Assembly: GCA_017467105.1 (NCBI GenBank)
Contig: JAFTSU010000009.1
Location: 1 to 64,000, forward strand
DNA length: 64,000 nucleotides
Reading direction: 5' to 3'
DNA from: Clostridia bacterium
Lineage (GTDB): Bacteria; Bacillota; Clostridia; Oscillospirales; CAG-272
In this document: positions 1 through 7,274 of the stretch, piece by piece
How the letters are laid out: every line of letters starts with the position of its first letter
Position numbering within the stretch: position 1 is the stretch's first letter
Position numbers and translations under genes: made by a program
The notes under the pieces: generated by a model
The model's database searches: none
Told to the model about the DNA's origin: nothing
The model's input: the letters and a program-made list of their open reading frames with translations, nothing else

Positions 1-1
1 A

Positions 2-154
2 TTCCAAAGTGAATTGCGCGATGTTGTTTCAACTGATGAACGGCTTATCGTTGATATATTCTTAAATTTGAAAAATGGTGGAGAGATAGATTTCAATTTG
101 ATGTCCGAAACATTGTTTGCTTGGTCAAAGAAATGGATTTTAGAAAACCGTTAA
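2..154 (+). CDS. 3' end of an unrecognised protein (partial)
   Basis: An open frame enters from the left edge and ends at TAA 152-154, giving 50 residues. The fragment is mostly charged and helical (it contains DERLIVDIFLNLKNG and ends WILENR). I do not recognise a family. The coding start lies outside the window. It converges on the minus-strand gene that ends at 260. Confidence 0.45.
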   Translation, partial: FQSELRDVVSTDERLIVDIFLNLKNGGEIDFNLMSETLFAWSKKWILENR

Positions 155-181
155 ACAAATTCCAATTTGTCGGGATGATGA

Positions 182-221
182 TAAAAAGCGAGGGCTGACA
201 GAAGAAAAACTGTCAGCCCTC
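182..221 (-). terminator. Rho-independent terminator
   Basis: A perfect 12-bp inverted repeat (GAGGGCTGACAG, 190-201, and its complement, 210-221) has an 8-nt loop. Read on the minus strand it is followed by a short T-run (the A-run at 183-187). It fits the end of the minus-strand gene that stops at 260. Confidence 0.7.
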
Positions 222-259
222 AAAATTGCGGTGCAGTAGGCAAAGAAAAGCAATTCTTA

Positions 260-1348
260 TTACACGGGGATGAAGACAAATTCCTTGAAATGAAAATATT
301 CGGTAATCTTGTCTTCTTTATTTTGACATTCGTATTTTCCAATCAGTCTCCCATTTTGAAAAACTTCGAATGAATTAACATCTAATTTCGCGCGATTAAT
401 TTGCAGTATATCTCCGTCAATCATTTCTTGATCTAATCGCGCCAAATATATTTTGGAGCTTATCGGAGATTCGTCATGATAATACGAAACTGATTTTGCC
501 TTAAGGCAATTATTGTCTGAATAGGTATCGATTTTAAGTTGTATCAGATTATCCTGAGCCATATATCGTTCCGTATAATTGGGAGAGCCATTTTTAGCAA
601 CTAAGATGTCAAAAAGCACATGAGCATATTTTCTTGTAGGCTGATTACTTGGGGCGGCAAGCGAGAAAATATTGTCCAACAATTCTATTATGGATACTTT
701 AATATGGTGTTCGTGAAGCTCATTGATGAATTCTGACATCTTATACTGCTGACCATCCATATTAAAATAATACTCTACATTGTTAATGCATTCTGGGGTA
801 AGTTTTTCATGTCCCCACAAAATTAAATTGTGTTTATCAAAGTTGTCAAATCGTTTATGAAGCTTGATAAGACTATAGAACTGTTTGCATAATTTGCAAA
901 TTTTAGAATGTTTTTTGATGTTAGCATGAGATAAAATCTGATCGGCATCAAATCGCTCCCACTGACGATATCCCACACAAAATACAATATTTAGAATTTG
1001 ACATAAGCAGTCATTGATTTCTGCTATATAGCGACAATACTGGTGAATGTTTTGTTGGGCGAATGCACGACCATCAAGAATAGAATTTCCGACTTTATAC
1101 CCAACCGACTGAACAAACTGCTTGCGAGATGTTCTTGTTTCAACAATTTGCTTGCACACATCTTCAATTGTTTCACGATTTTGTGTTGCCCATCGCAAGC
1201 AGACAAATATCTTCCTCACATAAGAAACCGTATCGGGAACAAGCAATTCTATAGTAGCAGTTGAAAAATCTGTATGCTCATAATAAGAAATTCTCTTGTT
1301 TAATTCAAGTTCAGTGATGGTGCTGTAATCGTTTAAGATGCTATTCAT
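260..1348 (-). CDS. Hypothetical protein, 362 aa, accessory
   Basis: I do not recognise this protein. I chose the start ATG at 1346-1348 (MNSILNDYST) because AAAGGAGAA lies just upstream; the longer open frame would run through a tRNA-like sequence. No signal peptide or clear membrane segment is visible. The protein has several Cys and His residues in the middle (for example KICKLCKQF) and a beta-rich C-terminus. Its start overlaps the stop of the preceding 75-aa frame by 4 bp (ATGA), so the two are probably translated together. The base composition is more AT-rich than the his operon, which fits an acquired gene. Terminator-like hairpin 182-221 follows it. Confidence 0.6.
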   Translation of the reverse strand: MNSILNDYSTITELELNKRISYYEHTDFSTATIELLVPDTVSYVRKIFVCLRWATQNRETIEDVCKQIVETRTSRKQFVQSVGYKVGNSILDGRAFAQQNIHQYCRYIAEINDCLCQILNIVFCVGYRQWERFDADQILSHANIKKHSKICKLCKQFYSLIKLHKRFDNFDKHNLILWGHEKLTPECINNVEYYFNMDGQQYKMSEFINELHEHHIKVSIIELLDNIFSLAAPSNQPTRKYAHVLFDILVAKNGSPNYTERYMAQDNLIQLKIDTYSDNNCLKAKSVSYYHDESPISSKIYLARLDQEMIDGDILQINRAKLDVNSFEVFQNGRLIGKYECQNKEDKITEYFHFKEFVFIPV

Positions 1349-1572
1349 ACTATGTTCTCCTTTGCATAAAAATGGAAAAGCCCCAAAGCGTTGTCGCTCT
1401 GCGGCTTTGCGGGTAAATCCGCAAGTTTGGTGGAAGGGCGGGGGTCGAACCCGCTTCGGCACTGCCCGAATTCATCTCTTGGTATAGCTTTCTTTTTACT
1501 TACTGTGACCCTATTGCTTGGTTTCCCCCATATAGTAAAGCCGATTCCCACCACAATATTTGTACTAATCAT
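1345..1572 (-). CDS. Small ORF (75 aa) coupled to the 362-aa gene
   Basis: This frame starts at ATG 1570-1572 behind a strong GGAGG and begins MISTNIVVGIGFTIW, a short hydrophobic stretch, then becomes basic. Its stop overlaps the next start as ATGA. The second half is read through a tRNA-3'-end-like sequence (1428-1470), so the C-terminus may be accidental coding after an integration event. The same frame stays open upstream of the ATG without a better start. It is either a small membrane peptide or a translational leader for the downstream gene; I cannot tell which. Confidence 0.35.
   Translation of the reverse strand: MISTNIVVGIGFTIWGKPSNRVTVSKKKAIPRDEFGQCRSGFDPRPSTKLADLPAKPQSDNALGLFHFYAKENIV
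1428..1470 (-). other. tRNA 3'-end-like sequence (class II, long variable arm)
   Basis: On the minus strand this reads as a variable arm (TTCGG, 6-nt loop, CCGAA), then a T-arm (GCGGG, loop TTCGACC, CCCGC), then CCTTCC, A and CCA. The acceptor 3' strand is one base short and no matching 5' half was found nearby. It is therefore not an intact tRNA. It resembles the 3' end of a Ser-, Leu- or Sec-type tRNA left at an integration junction. Confidence 0.45.
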
Positions 1573-1703
1573 AACATTTCCTCCAGTAAGTTCAAAAAGT
1601 GAAATAATGAGTTTCACTATTTCGAGTCCGAGGGAAAGAACTTTCGTAGGGTCGAGGTTTTCAAAAATAAGCACCGCAAAACAAATTAGAACCAAATTTA
1701 AAT

Positions 1704-1740
1704 TCGAGTGTTCACAACCAAAATGGCTATGAACACTCGA
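1704..1740. repeat. Perfect 11-bp inverted repeat
   Basis: Arms TCGAGTGTTCA (1704-1714) and its complement (1730-1740) surround an inner CCA-AAA-TGG helix, so the whole is one near-complete hairpin. No T-run follows on either strand, so it is not a typical terminator. It lies between the two tRNA-like ends. Confidence 0.6.
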
Positions 1741-1742
1741 TA

Positions 1743-1770
1743 TGGTCGGAGTGACAGGATTCGAATCTGC
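1743..1770 (-). other. tRNA 3'-end-like sequence with CCA
   Basis: On the minus strand this reads GCAGA, TTCGAAT, CCTGT, CACTCCG, A, CCA. It closely matches the T-arm and acceptor of the intact tRNA-Pro at 3540-3615. The invariant closing pair of the T-stem is A-C instead of G-C, and no normal D or anticodon arm lies 5' of it. An 8-base complement of its acceptor occurs at 1964-1971. It is probably a tRNA relic. The remaining sequence from 1780 to 2081 holds no convincing gene. Confidence 0.45.
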
Positions 1771-2081
1771 GGCATCGACGTCCCAAACAAATCTGCACCG
1801 ATTTTTTGCTTGATTTACAAGGCTTTTCGGGACTTTTGAGTCCGAAATCGATGCTTTTGGGTGCTCTTACGGGCACTGTTTCCACGTAGTCCGAATCCGT
1901 AGATGGTCAAAGCTGTGGTCAAGCACAAACCATCCGCAAATCACCGCCGCGGAAATCTCTGCCGTCACTCCTATGAAAATTCTTATTAACAAGAATTATT
2001 GTACCATAAATTTTTGCCTTCGTCAATATATTTTCTCACTTTGGGAAATAATATCGGTGAATACAAAAAACGGAGGTATAT

Positions 2082-2744
2082 ATGTTCAAACACGAAAAAA
2101 TGTTATTCCATCCCGTAGAAGTAGAAAGACCGAATCCGCAGTATGCCGTTTTGCTTCAGGAACAGCTTGGCGGAGGTAATGGCGAGCTTAAGGCTGCTAT
2201 GCAGTATATGTCACAGAGTTTCAGAATCAAAGATCCCGAGATCAAGGATCTTTTCCTTGACATTGCCGCCGAGGAGCTTGGACACATGGAGATGGTGGCA
2301 CAGACTATCAATCTTCTTAACGGTCACGACGTGGATGCCACCAAGGTGCAGGCAGGCGAGGTGCAGACCCACGTTCTGCTCGGTCTGAACCCCGGACTCA
2401 TCAATTCTTCAGGATACTCTTGGACGGCGGATTACGTTACCGTTACGGGCGACCTGTGTGCCGATCTGCTCTCCAACATCGCATCCGAGCAGAGAGCCAA
2501 AGTGGTTTACGAATATCTCTATCGTCAGATTGAGGACAAGAAGGTCAGAGAAACCATTGATTTTCTTCTCAACCGTGAAGAAGCGCACAATCAGATGTTC
2601 CGTGATGCCTTCAATAAGGTGCAGGAAACGGGATCGAACCGTGATTTCGGCACGACCAAGGCTGCAAAAATGTATTTCTCGATGTCAAATCCCGGACCGA
2701 ATACGTTTGCAACGGGTGAAACTCACGCGCCGTCTTTCAAGTAA
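2082..2744 (+). CDS. Manganese catalase, CotJC-like
   Basis: This 220-aa dimanganese ferritin-like protein should disproportionate hydrogen peroxide. In spore formers the CotJC branch is found in the spore coat. The four-helix ligand pattern is visible: Glu35, the first E-x-x-H at Glu65/His68 (EELGHMEMV), Glu136 and the second E-x-x-H at Glu166/His169 (REEAHNQMF). The length is short compared with about 270-300 aa for Lactobacillus-type Mn catalase but usual for CotJC relatives. ATG 2082 follows CGGAGG by 6 bases. It stands alone, with a terminator at 2753-2785. No cotJA or cotJB genes are adjacent. Confidence 0.9.
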   Translation: MFKHEKMLFHPVEVERPNPQYAVLLQEQLGGGNGELKAAMQYMSQSFRIKDPEIKDLFLDIAAEELGHMEMVAQTINLLNGHDVDATKVQAGEVQTHVLLGLNPGLINSSGYSWTADYVTVTGDLCADLLSNIASEQRAKVVYEYLYRQIEDKKVRETIDFLLNREEAHNQMFRDAFNKVQETGSNRDFGTTKAAKMYFSMSNPGPNTFATGETHAPSFK

Positions 2745-2752
2745 ATATTTGG

Positions 2753-2785
2753 AAAATCACCGTCAACAATTTGGCGGTGATTTTT
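2753..2785. terminator. Terminator after the Mn catalase gene
   Basis: A 10-bp stem (AAAATCACCG and its complement) is followed by a T-run on the plus strand and also has a T-run on the minus strand. It lies between two convergent genes and can serve both. Confidence 0.75.
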
Positions 2786-2822
2786 ACATATCAGATCAAT
2801 GAGTGACAGTAAGCAAAAGCGA

Positions 2823-3377
2823 TTACGGCTTCATTACCTTAATAAAGCGGAACATTTCATCAGGTTCTTCATCGGAATCGTGCGTTTCATCCTCGAACAT
2901 ATCGTGTTCGGGCTGAAAATACTCGCACCAAAACTGATCGATTTGAAAACCGCACTTGTTTACGTAAAAATGAATATTGCGCTTTTCAAAATAGGGAGTG
3001 CAGGTTTCCCATATTACCGTTTCGGGATGCAGAGCTTCAACCGCTTGCCACGCACCGTAGCCGATTCCTTTACTATGTGCCTCGGGTAGCACAAAGAGAA
3101 TATCTAAATGGTTATGATGCGTTTCCTTGTCAATCGTGAGTATCAAGCCACCAACCTTCTCACAGTTAAGTATAATTCGGTAGGTTTCGCTTTTTGAATT
3201 GTCGAGGGATTTTTCAATGGTTGTGCGAGAGATGATCTCACCGTTACCGTCAAGATGGTCGTCACGCTCACCGAACTCCATCATCGCACCGTACTTGAAC
3301 GCCCATTGATTGTCAAGAATGAATTGCTCGCGGTCGTCTGCTGTGAGGGGAACGAGAGAAACTTTCGTGTTTTTCAT
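2823..3377 (-). CDS. GNAT-family N-acetyltransferase
   Basis: This is a 184-aa acetyl-CoA-dependent acetyltransferase of the GNAT fold with unknown substrate. It shows the beta4 strand (HLDILFVLPEAH) followed by a glycine-rich acetyl-CoA loop of the SKGIGYGAW type (about residues 107-115) and the late GFQI strand. The start is ATG 3375-3377 (MKNTKVSLVPL), because GGAGGT sits 4 bases upstream; a frame extension to 3389 has no such signal. The last 20 residues are acidic. A strong terminator at 3390-3435 lies directly upstream, so the gene may depend on read-through from the tRNA-Pro transcript or on an unseen promoter. Confidence 0.8.
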   Translation of the reverse strand: MKNTKVSLVPLTADDREQFILDNQWAFKYGAMMEFGERDDHLDGNGEIISRTTIEKSLDNSKSETYRIILNCEKVGGLILTIDKETHHNHLDILFVLPEAHSKGIGYGAWQAVEALHPETVIWETCTPYFEKRNIHFYVNKCGFQIDQFWCEYFQPEHDMFEDETHDSDEEPDEMFRFIKVMKP

Positions 3378-3389
3378 AATTACCTCCAA

Positions 3390-3435
3390 AATAAAAAATA
3401 GAGCTCAGGCTATTGCTAAACAATAACCCAAGCTC
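3390..3435 (-). terminator. Terminator between tRNA-Pro and the GNAT gene
   Basis: On the minus strand a 15-bp imperfect stem (arms 3401-3415 and 3421-3435) is followed by a TATTTTTTATTT tract. It most likely ends the tRNA-Pro transcript. It lies only about 15-20 bases ahead of the GNAT Shine-Dalgarno. I saw no T-box consensus around it. Confidence 0.75.
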
Positions 3436-3539
3436 ACTTGGACACCTAATCCGGCATTACGGTACTACGGTACACAGCCTCCGGTGACGTATTAAATTTG
3501 TGCCGATTTGACCGCAAAAAGCAGTCAAATCGGCGATTT

Positions 3540-3615
3540 TGGTCGGAATGACAGGATTTGAACCTGCGACCTCTTGCTCCCAAAGCAAGCGCGCTACCAA
3601 CTGCGCTACATCCCG
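3540..3615 (-). tRNA. tRNA-Pro (anticodon TGG)
   Basis: A full 76-nt cloverleaf is visible: acceptor CGGGATG/CATTCCG, D-arm GCGC/GCGC, anticodon stem CTTGC/GCAAG with loop TTTGGGA (anticodon TGG), T-arm GCAGG/CCTGT with loop TTCAAAT, discriminator A and an encoded CCA. The promoter is at 3796-3824, which leaves a leader of about 170 nt in which I see no other RNA. Confidence 0.95.
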
Positions 3616-3795
3616 AAAAAGATCTTATTAAATTCTTTATACTGTGACAGTTTGCTTTGTCCGCCCCGTACCGTCACATAGTCGTTTTGCGTTGCTCGGA
3701 ACACTCGCTCCTAAAACTTCTTGTTTTGGGGACATCGCGTCGCAAATAAAGTATGCTTAGTCCAACGTGCTACGAAAAAACGCATTTGCCTAACT

Positions 3796-3824
3796 ATTAT
3801 AACAAACACTTAGAGGTTTGTCAA
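3796..3824 (-). promoter_or_regulatory. Sigma-70/A promoter for tRNA-Pro
   Basis: TTGACA (3819-3824) and TATAAT (3796-3801) are separated by exactly 17 bases on the minus strand. The spacer begins AACCT, as in the tRNA-Val promoter at 55010-55038. Confidence 0.85.
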
Positions 3825-3913
3825 GCCGAAAATATAAAAAATCGTAGAGAAGAGCCAATTTGTGCTTTAATTCATTAACATTATATTAATTTTAAATAAA
3901 TTACAGAAACAAC

Positions 3914-3942
3914 TTGACAAGCAAGTGTTTTCGTATTATAAT
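3914..3942 (+). promoter_or_regulatory. Promoter of the histidine operon
   Basis: TTGACA (3914-3919), 17 bases, TATAAT (3937-3942). It lies 33 bases ahead of the regulator gene and is the only strong promoter I see before the his genes. Confidence 0.85.
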
Positions 3943-3944
3943 TT

Positions 3945-3957
3945 ACTTTACTAAAGT
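3945..3957 (+). promoter_or_regulatory. Palindromic operator candidate at the his start site
   Basis: ACTTTA-C-TAAAGT is a perfect 6-1-6 palindrome starting 3 bases after the -10 box, so it covers the expected transcription start. The first gene of the operon is a TrpR-like repressor, so this is the natural candidate for its binding site. The assignment is inference. Confidence 0.6.
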
Positions 3958-3974
3958 GAAGATTGGAGAATGCT

Positions 3975-4253
3975 ATGGAGCTATCGAACGAAAAAGACAT
4001 AGACAATCTTTGTAGAGCAGTATTGTCCTTAGAGAATGAGGACGAGTGCAGAAAATTCTTTGAGGATGTTCTGACTCCCAAGGAAATCTCGGATATTGCC
4101 CAGCGGCTCAAAGCTGCGTATATGCTTAAGGATGGCAGAAGCTATCTCGAGGTATCTCTGGAAACAGGAATGAGCACCGCCACTATCAGTAGGGTAAGCA
4201 AGGCTCTCGAAAGAGGCAAGGGCTACAAGCTGGTCATTGACCGTATAAAATAA
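3975..4253 (+). CDS. TrpR-like YerC/YecD-family transcriptional regulator (HisR-like)
   Basis: This 92-aa protein belongs to the TrpR/YerC superfamily. It shows the conserved LTPKEISDIAQRLKAAYML segment (residues 33-51) and the helix-turn-helix SYLEVSLETGMSTATISRVS (56-75). In Firmicutes this family (HisR) represses histidine genes in response to histidine. ATG 3975 was chosen because GGAGA ends 5 bases before it; an earlier TTG at 3963 overlaps that ribosome site. It leads the operon, 16 bp before hisZ. It probably represses its own operon through the palindrome at 3945-3957. The ligand is inferred, not seen. Confidence 0.85.
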   Translation: MELSNEKDIDNLCRAVLSLENEDECRKFFEDVLTPKEISDIAQRLKAAYMLKDGRSYLEVSLETGMSTATISRVSKALERGKGYKLVIDRIK

Positions 4254-4269
4254 ACGGAACGGAGTACTT

Positions 4270-5355
4270 ATGTTCGACTATAAATTACTTAAAAGCGAGG
4301 AGCTTGCTGTTTTTAAGCTTCGCGCACTTTACAGAAGCTACGGATATCTTCCGTTCAAAATGAGCAAATTTGAGGATTACGATCTTTACGCTCGCAACAA
4401 GGATTTCCTTGTAAGCGATAGGGTAATAACCTTCAACGATACAGACGGCAGATTGCTTGCTCTTAAGCCTGACGTCACTCTGTCGATAATTAAGAACACG
4501 AAGAACACCGGTGACAAGCAGAAGGTTTACTACAACGAGAACGTATACCGTGTATCCGGCTCAACAGGTCAGTTCAAGGAGCTGCTTCAAACAGGCATCG
4601 AGTGCATCGGAAATATTGATATAGCGGATATATTTGAGGTAGTATTGCTTGCTTCCCGTAGCCTTTCTACCGTGTCAGAGGACTACGTTCTGGATATCTC
4701 ACATATGGGAATAGTCACCGCGGCACTCTCAGAGGCAACAAGCGACAAATCTCTGAAGAAGCATATTATGCAGCTCATAGCAGAGAAGAATTCGCATGAA
4801 ATAAGTGAAATTTGCAGGCAGAACGGAATACCGGAGGACAAAGCTGATGTTCTGGTATCTCTTTCCAGAATGTACGGCGACAGATGTACCGTCCTGGAGA
4901 GGCTCTCTCGTATTTGTCCTGAGTCTGCGCAGAGCGCGCTTTTGGAGCTTCGACAGCTCGACAGCCTTCTCACATCATCGGGAATAGGGGATAGCGTTCG
5001 CTTTGACTTCTCGGTGGTCAACAATATGAAATATTACAACGGCATAGTGTTTAAGGGATTCCTCTCCGGAATTTGCGAGGGTGTTCTTGCCGGCGGAGAA
5101 TACGATAATCTGCTTGAGAGCATGCGTATCTCCAGCCGCGGAATCGGTTTTGCCCTTTATCTTGATCTGCTTGTAGAGCTGGACAGACCCGGCTCAGAGT
5201 ATGACGTGGATGTTTTACTCCTCTATTCGCAAGATTGCGCACCTGAGATGCTTGTAGCGAAAAAAGCAGAGCTTATTGCAAGCGGTAAAAGCGTTTATTC
5301 ATCAACTGAAATTCCCGAAAAGCTTACCTATCGGGAAACTATAAAGCTGGACTAA
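4270..5355 (+). CDS. hisZ: ATP phosphoribosyltransferase regulatory subunit HisZ
   Basis: HisZ is a catalytically inactive paralogue of histidyl-tRNA synthetase that completes the short form of HisG. The class II synthetase core is visible: LLALKPDVT (62-70) and the motif-2-like stretch QFKELLQTGIECIG (101-114). The C-terminal anticodon-binding domain of a real HisRS is missing, and the length of 361 aa is typical of HisZ. Presence next to a short HisG of 209 aa confirms the two-component enzyme. ATG 4270 is preceded by GGAG. Confidence 0.93.
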   Translation: MFDYKLLKSEELAVFKLRALYRSYGYLPFKMSKFEDYDLYARNKDFLVSDRVITFNDTDGRLLALKPDVTLSIIKNTKNTGDKQKVYYNENVYRVSGSTGQFKELLQTGIECIGNIDIADIFEVVLLASRSLSTVSEDYVLDISHMGIVTAALSEATSDKSLKKHIMQLIAEKNSHEISEICRQNGIPEDKADVLVSLSRMYGDRCTVLERLSRICPESAQSALLELRQLDSLLTSSGIGDSVRFDFSVVNNMKYYNGIVFKGFLSGICEGVLAGGEYDNLLESMRISSRGIGFALYLDLLVELDRPGSEYDVDVLLLYSQDCAPEMLVAKKAELIASGKSVYSSTEIPEKLTYRETIKLD

Positions 5356-5368
5356 GGGGGTATTTCTG

Positions 5369-5998
5369 ATGTTAAATATTGCACTCCCAAAGGGAAGACT
5401 TGGTGAAAAGGTATACGATATACTCGAGCGCGCGGGATATCCCTGCGAGGCTATAAAGGCAAACGGCAGAAAGCTGATTTTTGAAAATTCCGAGCAGGGT
5501 ATCAGATATTTTTGGGTCAAGCCATCAGACGTTTCGATTTACGTCGAGCGCGGCGCGGCGGACATAGGAATAGCCGGCAAGGATATACTGCTTGAGTACA
5601 CTCCTGACGTGTACGAGCTTCTCGATTTAAAAATCGGCAAATGCAGAATGGCGGTAGCAGCGAAAAAAGGGTTCCGCGATGACGGTAGAAAGACCCTAAA
5701 GGTCGCTACAAAATTTGTCAATATTACGAAAAAGCACTATTCCGGCATCTCAAGAGATATTGACATTATTAAGCTTAACGGCTCAATAGAGCTTGCCCCG
5801 ATACTTGGATTATCAGACGTTATAGTTGATATAGTCGAAACGGGTAGCACGCTTCGCGAGAATGATCTCGATGTCGTGGAAACCATTGTTCCCATCAGCG
5901 CAAGGCTCATAGCGAACAAGGCTAGCTTTAAATTTAAAACAAAGGAAATTGAGAACTTAGTTCAGGGTGTGAGGTTGCAAATAGCAGAAAATGATTAA
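5369..5998 (+). CDS. hisG: ATP phosphoribosyltransferase catalytic subunit, short form
   Basis: HisG joins ATP and PRPP to give phosphoribosyl-ATP, the first and normally feedback-controlled step of histidine synthesis. At 209 aa it is the short form, without the C-terminal ACT-like regulatory domain, and so needs HisZ encoded just upstream. Visible landmarks are the N-terminal LPKGRLGE (6-13), RGAADIGIAGKD (61-72) and the PRPP loop DIVETGSTLREN (154-165). AGGGGG precedes the ATG. Its end overlaps hisD by 8 bp. Confidence 0.95.
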   Translation: MLNIALPKGRLGEKVYDILERAGYPCEAIKANGRKLIFENSEQGIRYFWVKPSDVSIYVERGAADIGIAGKDILLEYTPDVYELLDLKIGKCRMAVAAKKGFRDDGRKTLKVATKFVNITKKHYSGISRDIDIIKLNGSIELAPILGLSDVIVDIVETGSTLRENDLDVVETIVPISARLIANKASFKFKTKEIENLVQGVRLQIAEND

Positions 5999-7274
5999 GA
6001 TCTTTAAATACGGCGAGGTTTCTTCGGACGAGATCTTCGCCAGAGAAAATCCAACCGCTAACGTATCGGATGCGGTAAGTGAAATAATAGATAACGTTGT
6101 TCGCCGCGGCGACAGCGCGCTTTATGAGTATTGCGAAAGGTTCGATAAGGCAAGCCTTTCATCCCTAGAGGTAAGTGATGAGGAGATCAACGAGGCGTTC
6201 GCATCGGTTGATCCGAAGTTTATAGAAATACTCCGCGAGGCGCACGTAAATATAACCGATTTCCATTCTCGTCAGTGGCGCGGAAGCTTTGTGATTAGTG
6301 AAAAAGACGGAGTTATTACGGGGCAGAAGGTTATTCCTATTCAGAAGGTAGGTCTCTACGTTCCGGGTGGTACAGCGGCTTATCCATCTACCGTGCTTAT
6401 GGACTCCGTTCCTGCCAAGATCGCAGGCTGCGAGGAAATAGTTATGGTTACCCCTCCTTCGAAGGATGGAAAGGTAAATCCCGTTATTCTTGCCGCTGCA
6501 AAGATTGCGGGAGTTGACAGAATATTCAAGGTTGGCGGAGCCCAGGCTATAGCGGCTCTCGCGTACGGAACCGAATCTGTGCCTAAGGTGGATAAGATCG
6601 TAGGTCCCGGCAACGCATACGTAGCAGAAGCGAAAAAGCAGGTTTTCGGCAAGGTATCTATTGATATGATAGCAGGCCCCTCCGAGATCCTTGTTGTTGC
6701 GGATTCTCTCAGCAACCCCAAATACGTTGCAGCCGATCTTCTCTCTCAGGCAGAGCACGACAGAATGGCGAGCGCCGTTCTGGTTACGGATAGCTACGCG
6801 CTTGCTGAGGCGGTCTCCGCGGAGCTTGAGCGTCAGATTCCGCTTCTTGAGAGAGCAGATATCGCCAGAGCCTCTATAGATAACCACGGCAAGATCATAG
6901 TTGCAGAGGGAAATCTTATGCTGGCGATAGATATAGCCAACGAGATCGCTCCTGAGCATCTGGAGCTTTGCGTTGATAATCCCTTTGATTATCTTGATAA
7001 GATCAAGCACGCAGGCTCCGTGTTTATGGGCAGATACTGTCCGGAGGCGCTCGGCGATTATTTTGCCGGACCAAACCACACTCTCCCCACCTCCGGCACG
7101 GCGAGATTTTCCTCTCCTCTCAGCGTAGAGGATTTCATAAAGACCACTCAGTTTACCTATTTTACCAGGGAAGCGCTCGGCAAGGTTGCTGACAAGGTGG
7201 CGTATTTTGCAAACAAGGAAGGACTAGGAGCGCACGCAAAGAGCGCTACGGTCAGATTTGAGGATAATGAGTAA
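5991..7274 (+). CDS. hisD: Histidinol dehydrogenase
   Basis: HisD is a zinc enzyme that oxidises L-histidinol twice with NAD to make L-histidine, the last two steps. The 427-aa length is normal. Visible landmarks are YVPGGTAAYPS (123-133), VGPGNAYVAEAK (204-215) and the zinc-ligand segment LLSQAEHDR with Gln253 and His256. APEHLEL follows near residue 320. It overlaps hisG (8 bp) and hisC (8 bp), which indicates translational coupling. Confidence 0.96.
   Translation: MIKIFKYGEVSSDEIFARENPTANVSDAVSEIIDNVVRRGDSALYEYCERFDKASLSSLEVSDEEINEAFASVDPKFIEILREAHVNITDFHSRQWRGSFVISEKDGVITGQKVIPIQKVGLYVPGGTAAYPSTVLMDSVPAKIAGCEEIVMVTPPSKDGKVNPVILAAAKIAGVDRIFKVGGAQAIAALAYGTESVPKVDKIVGPGNAYVAEAKKQVFGKVSIDMIAGPSEILVVADSLSNPKYVAADLLSQAEHDRMASAVLVTDSYALAEAVSAELERQIPLLERADIARASIDNHGKIIVAEGNLMLAIDIANEIAPEHLELCVDNPFDYLDKIKHAGSVFMGRYCPEALGDYFAGPNHTLPTSGTARFSSPLSVEDFIKTTQFTYFTREALGKVADKVAYFANKEGLGAHAKSATVRFEDNE

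Noticed and set aside
1391..1732. Plus-strand open frame of 113 aa over the tRNA-like region
   Set aside because: It has no ribosome site and its start (GRGSNPLR) is the usual false reading of a tRNA 3' end.
1743..1971. tmRNA gene
   Set aside because: The 5' end lacks the tmRNA consensus, the length is only about 230 nt, no tag-peptide frame is visible and the T-stem is mispaired.
3616..3795. Riboswitch or second RNA gene in the tRNA-Pro leader
   Set aside because: I found no T-box, tRNA or known riboswitch signature and only weak pairing.
3860..3974. Histidine T-box ahead of the his operon
   Set aside because: There is too little leader between promoter and start, and no T-box consensus or terminator.
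6165..7079. Minus-strand 304-aa open frame
   Set aside because: It lies wholly opposite hisD, with no ribosome site and no recognisable domain.
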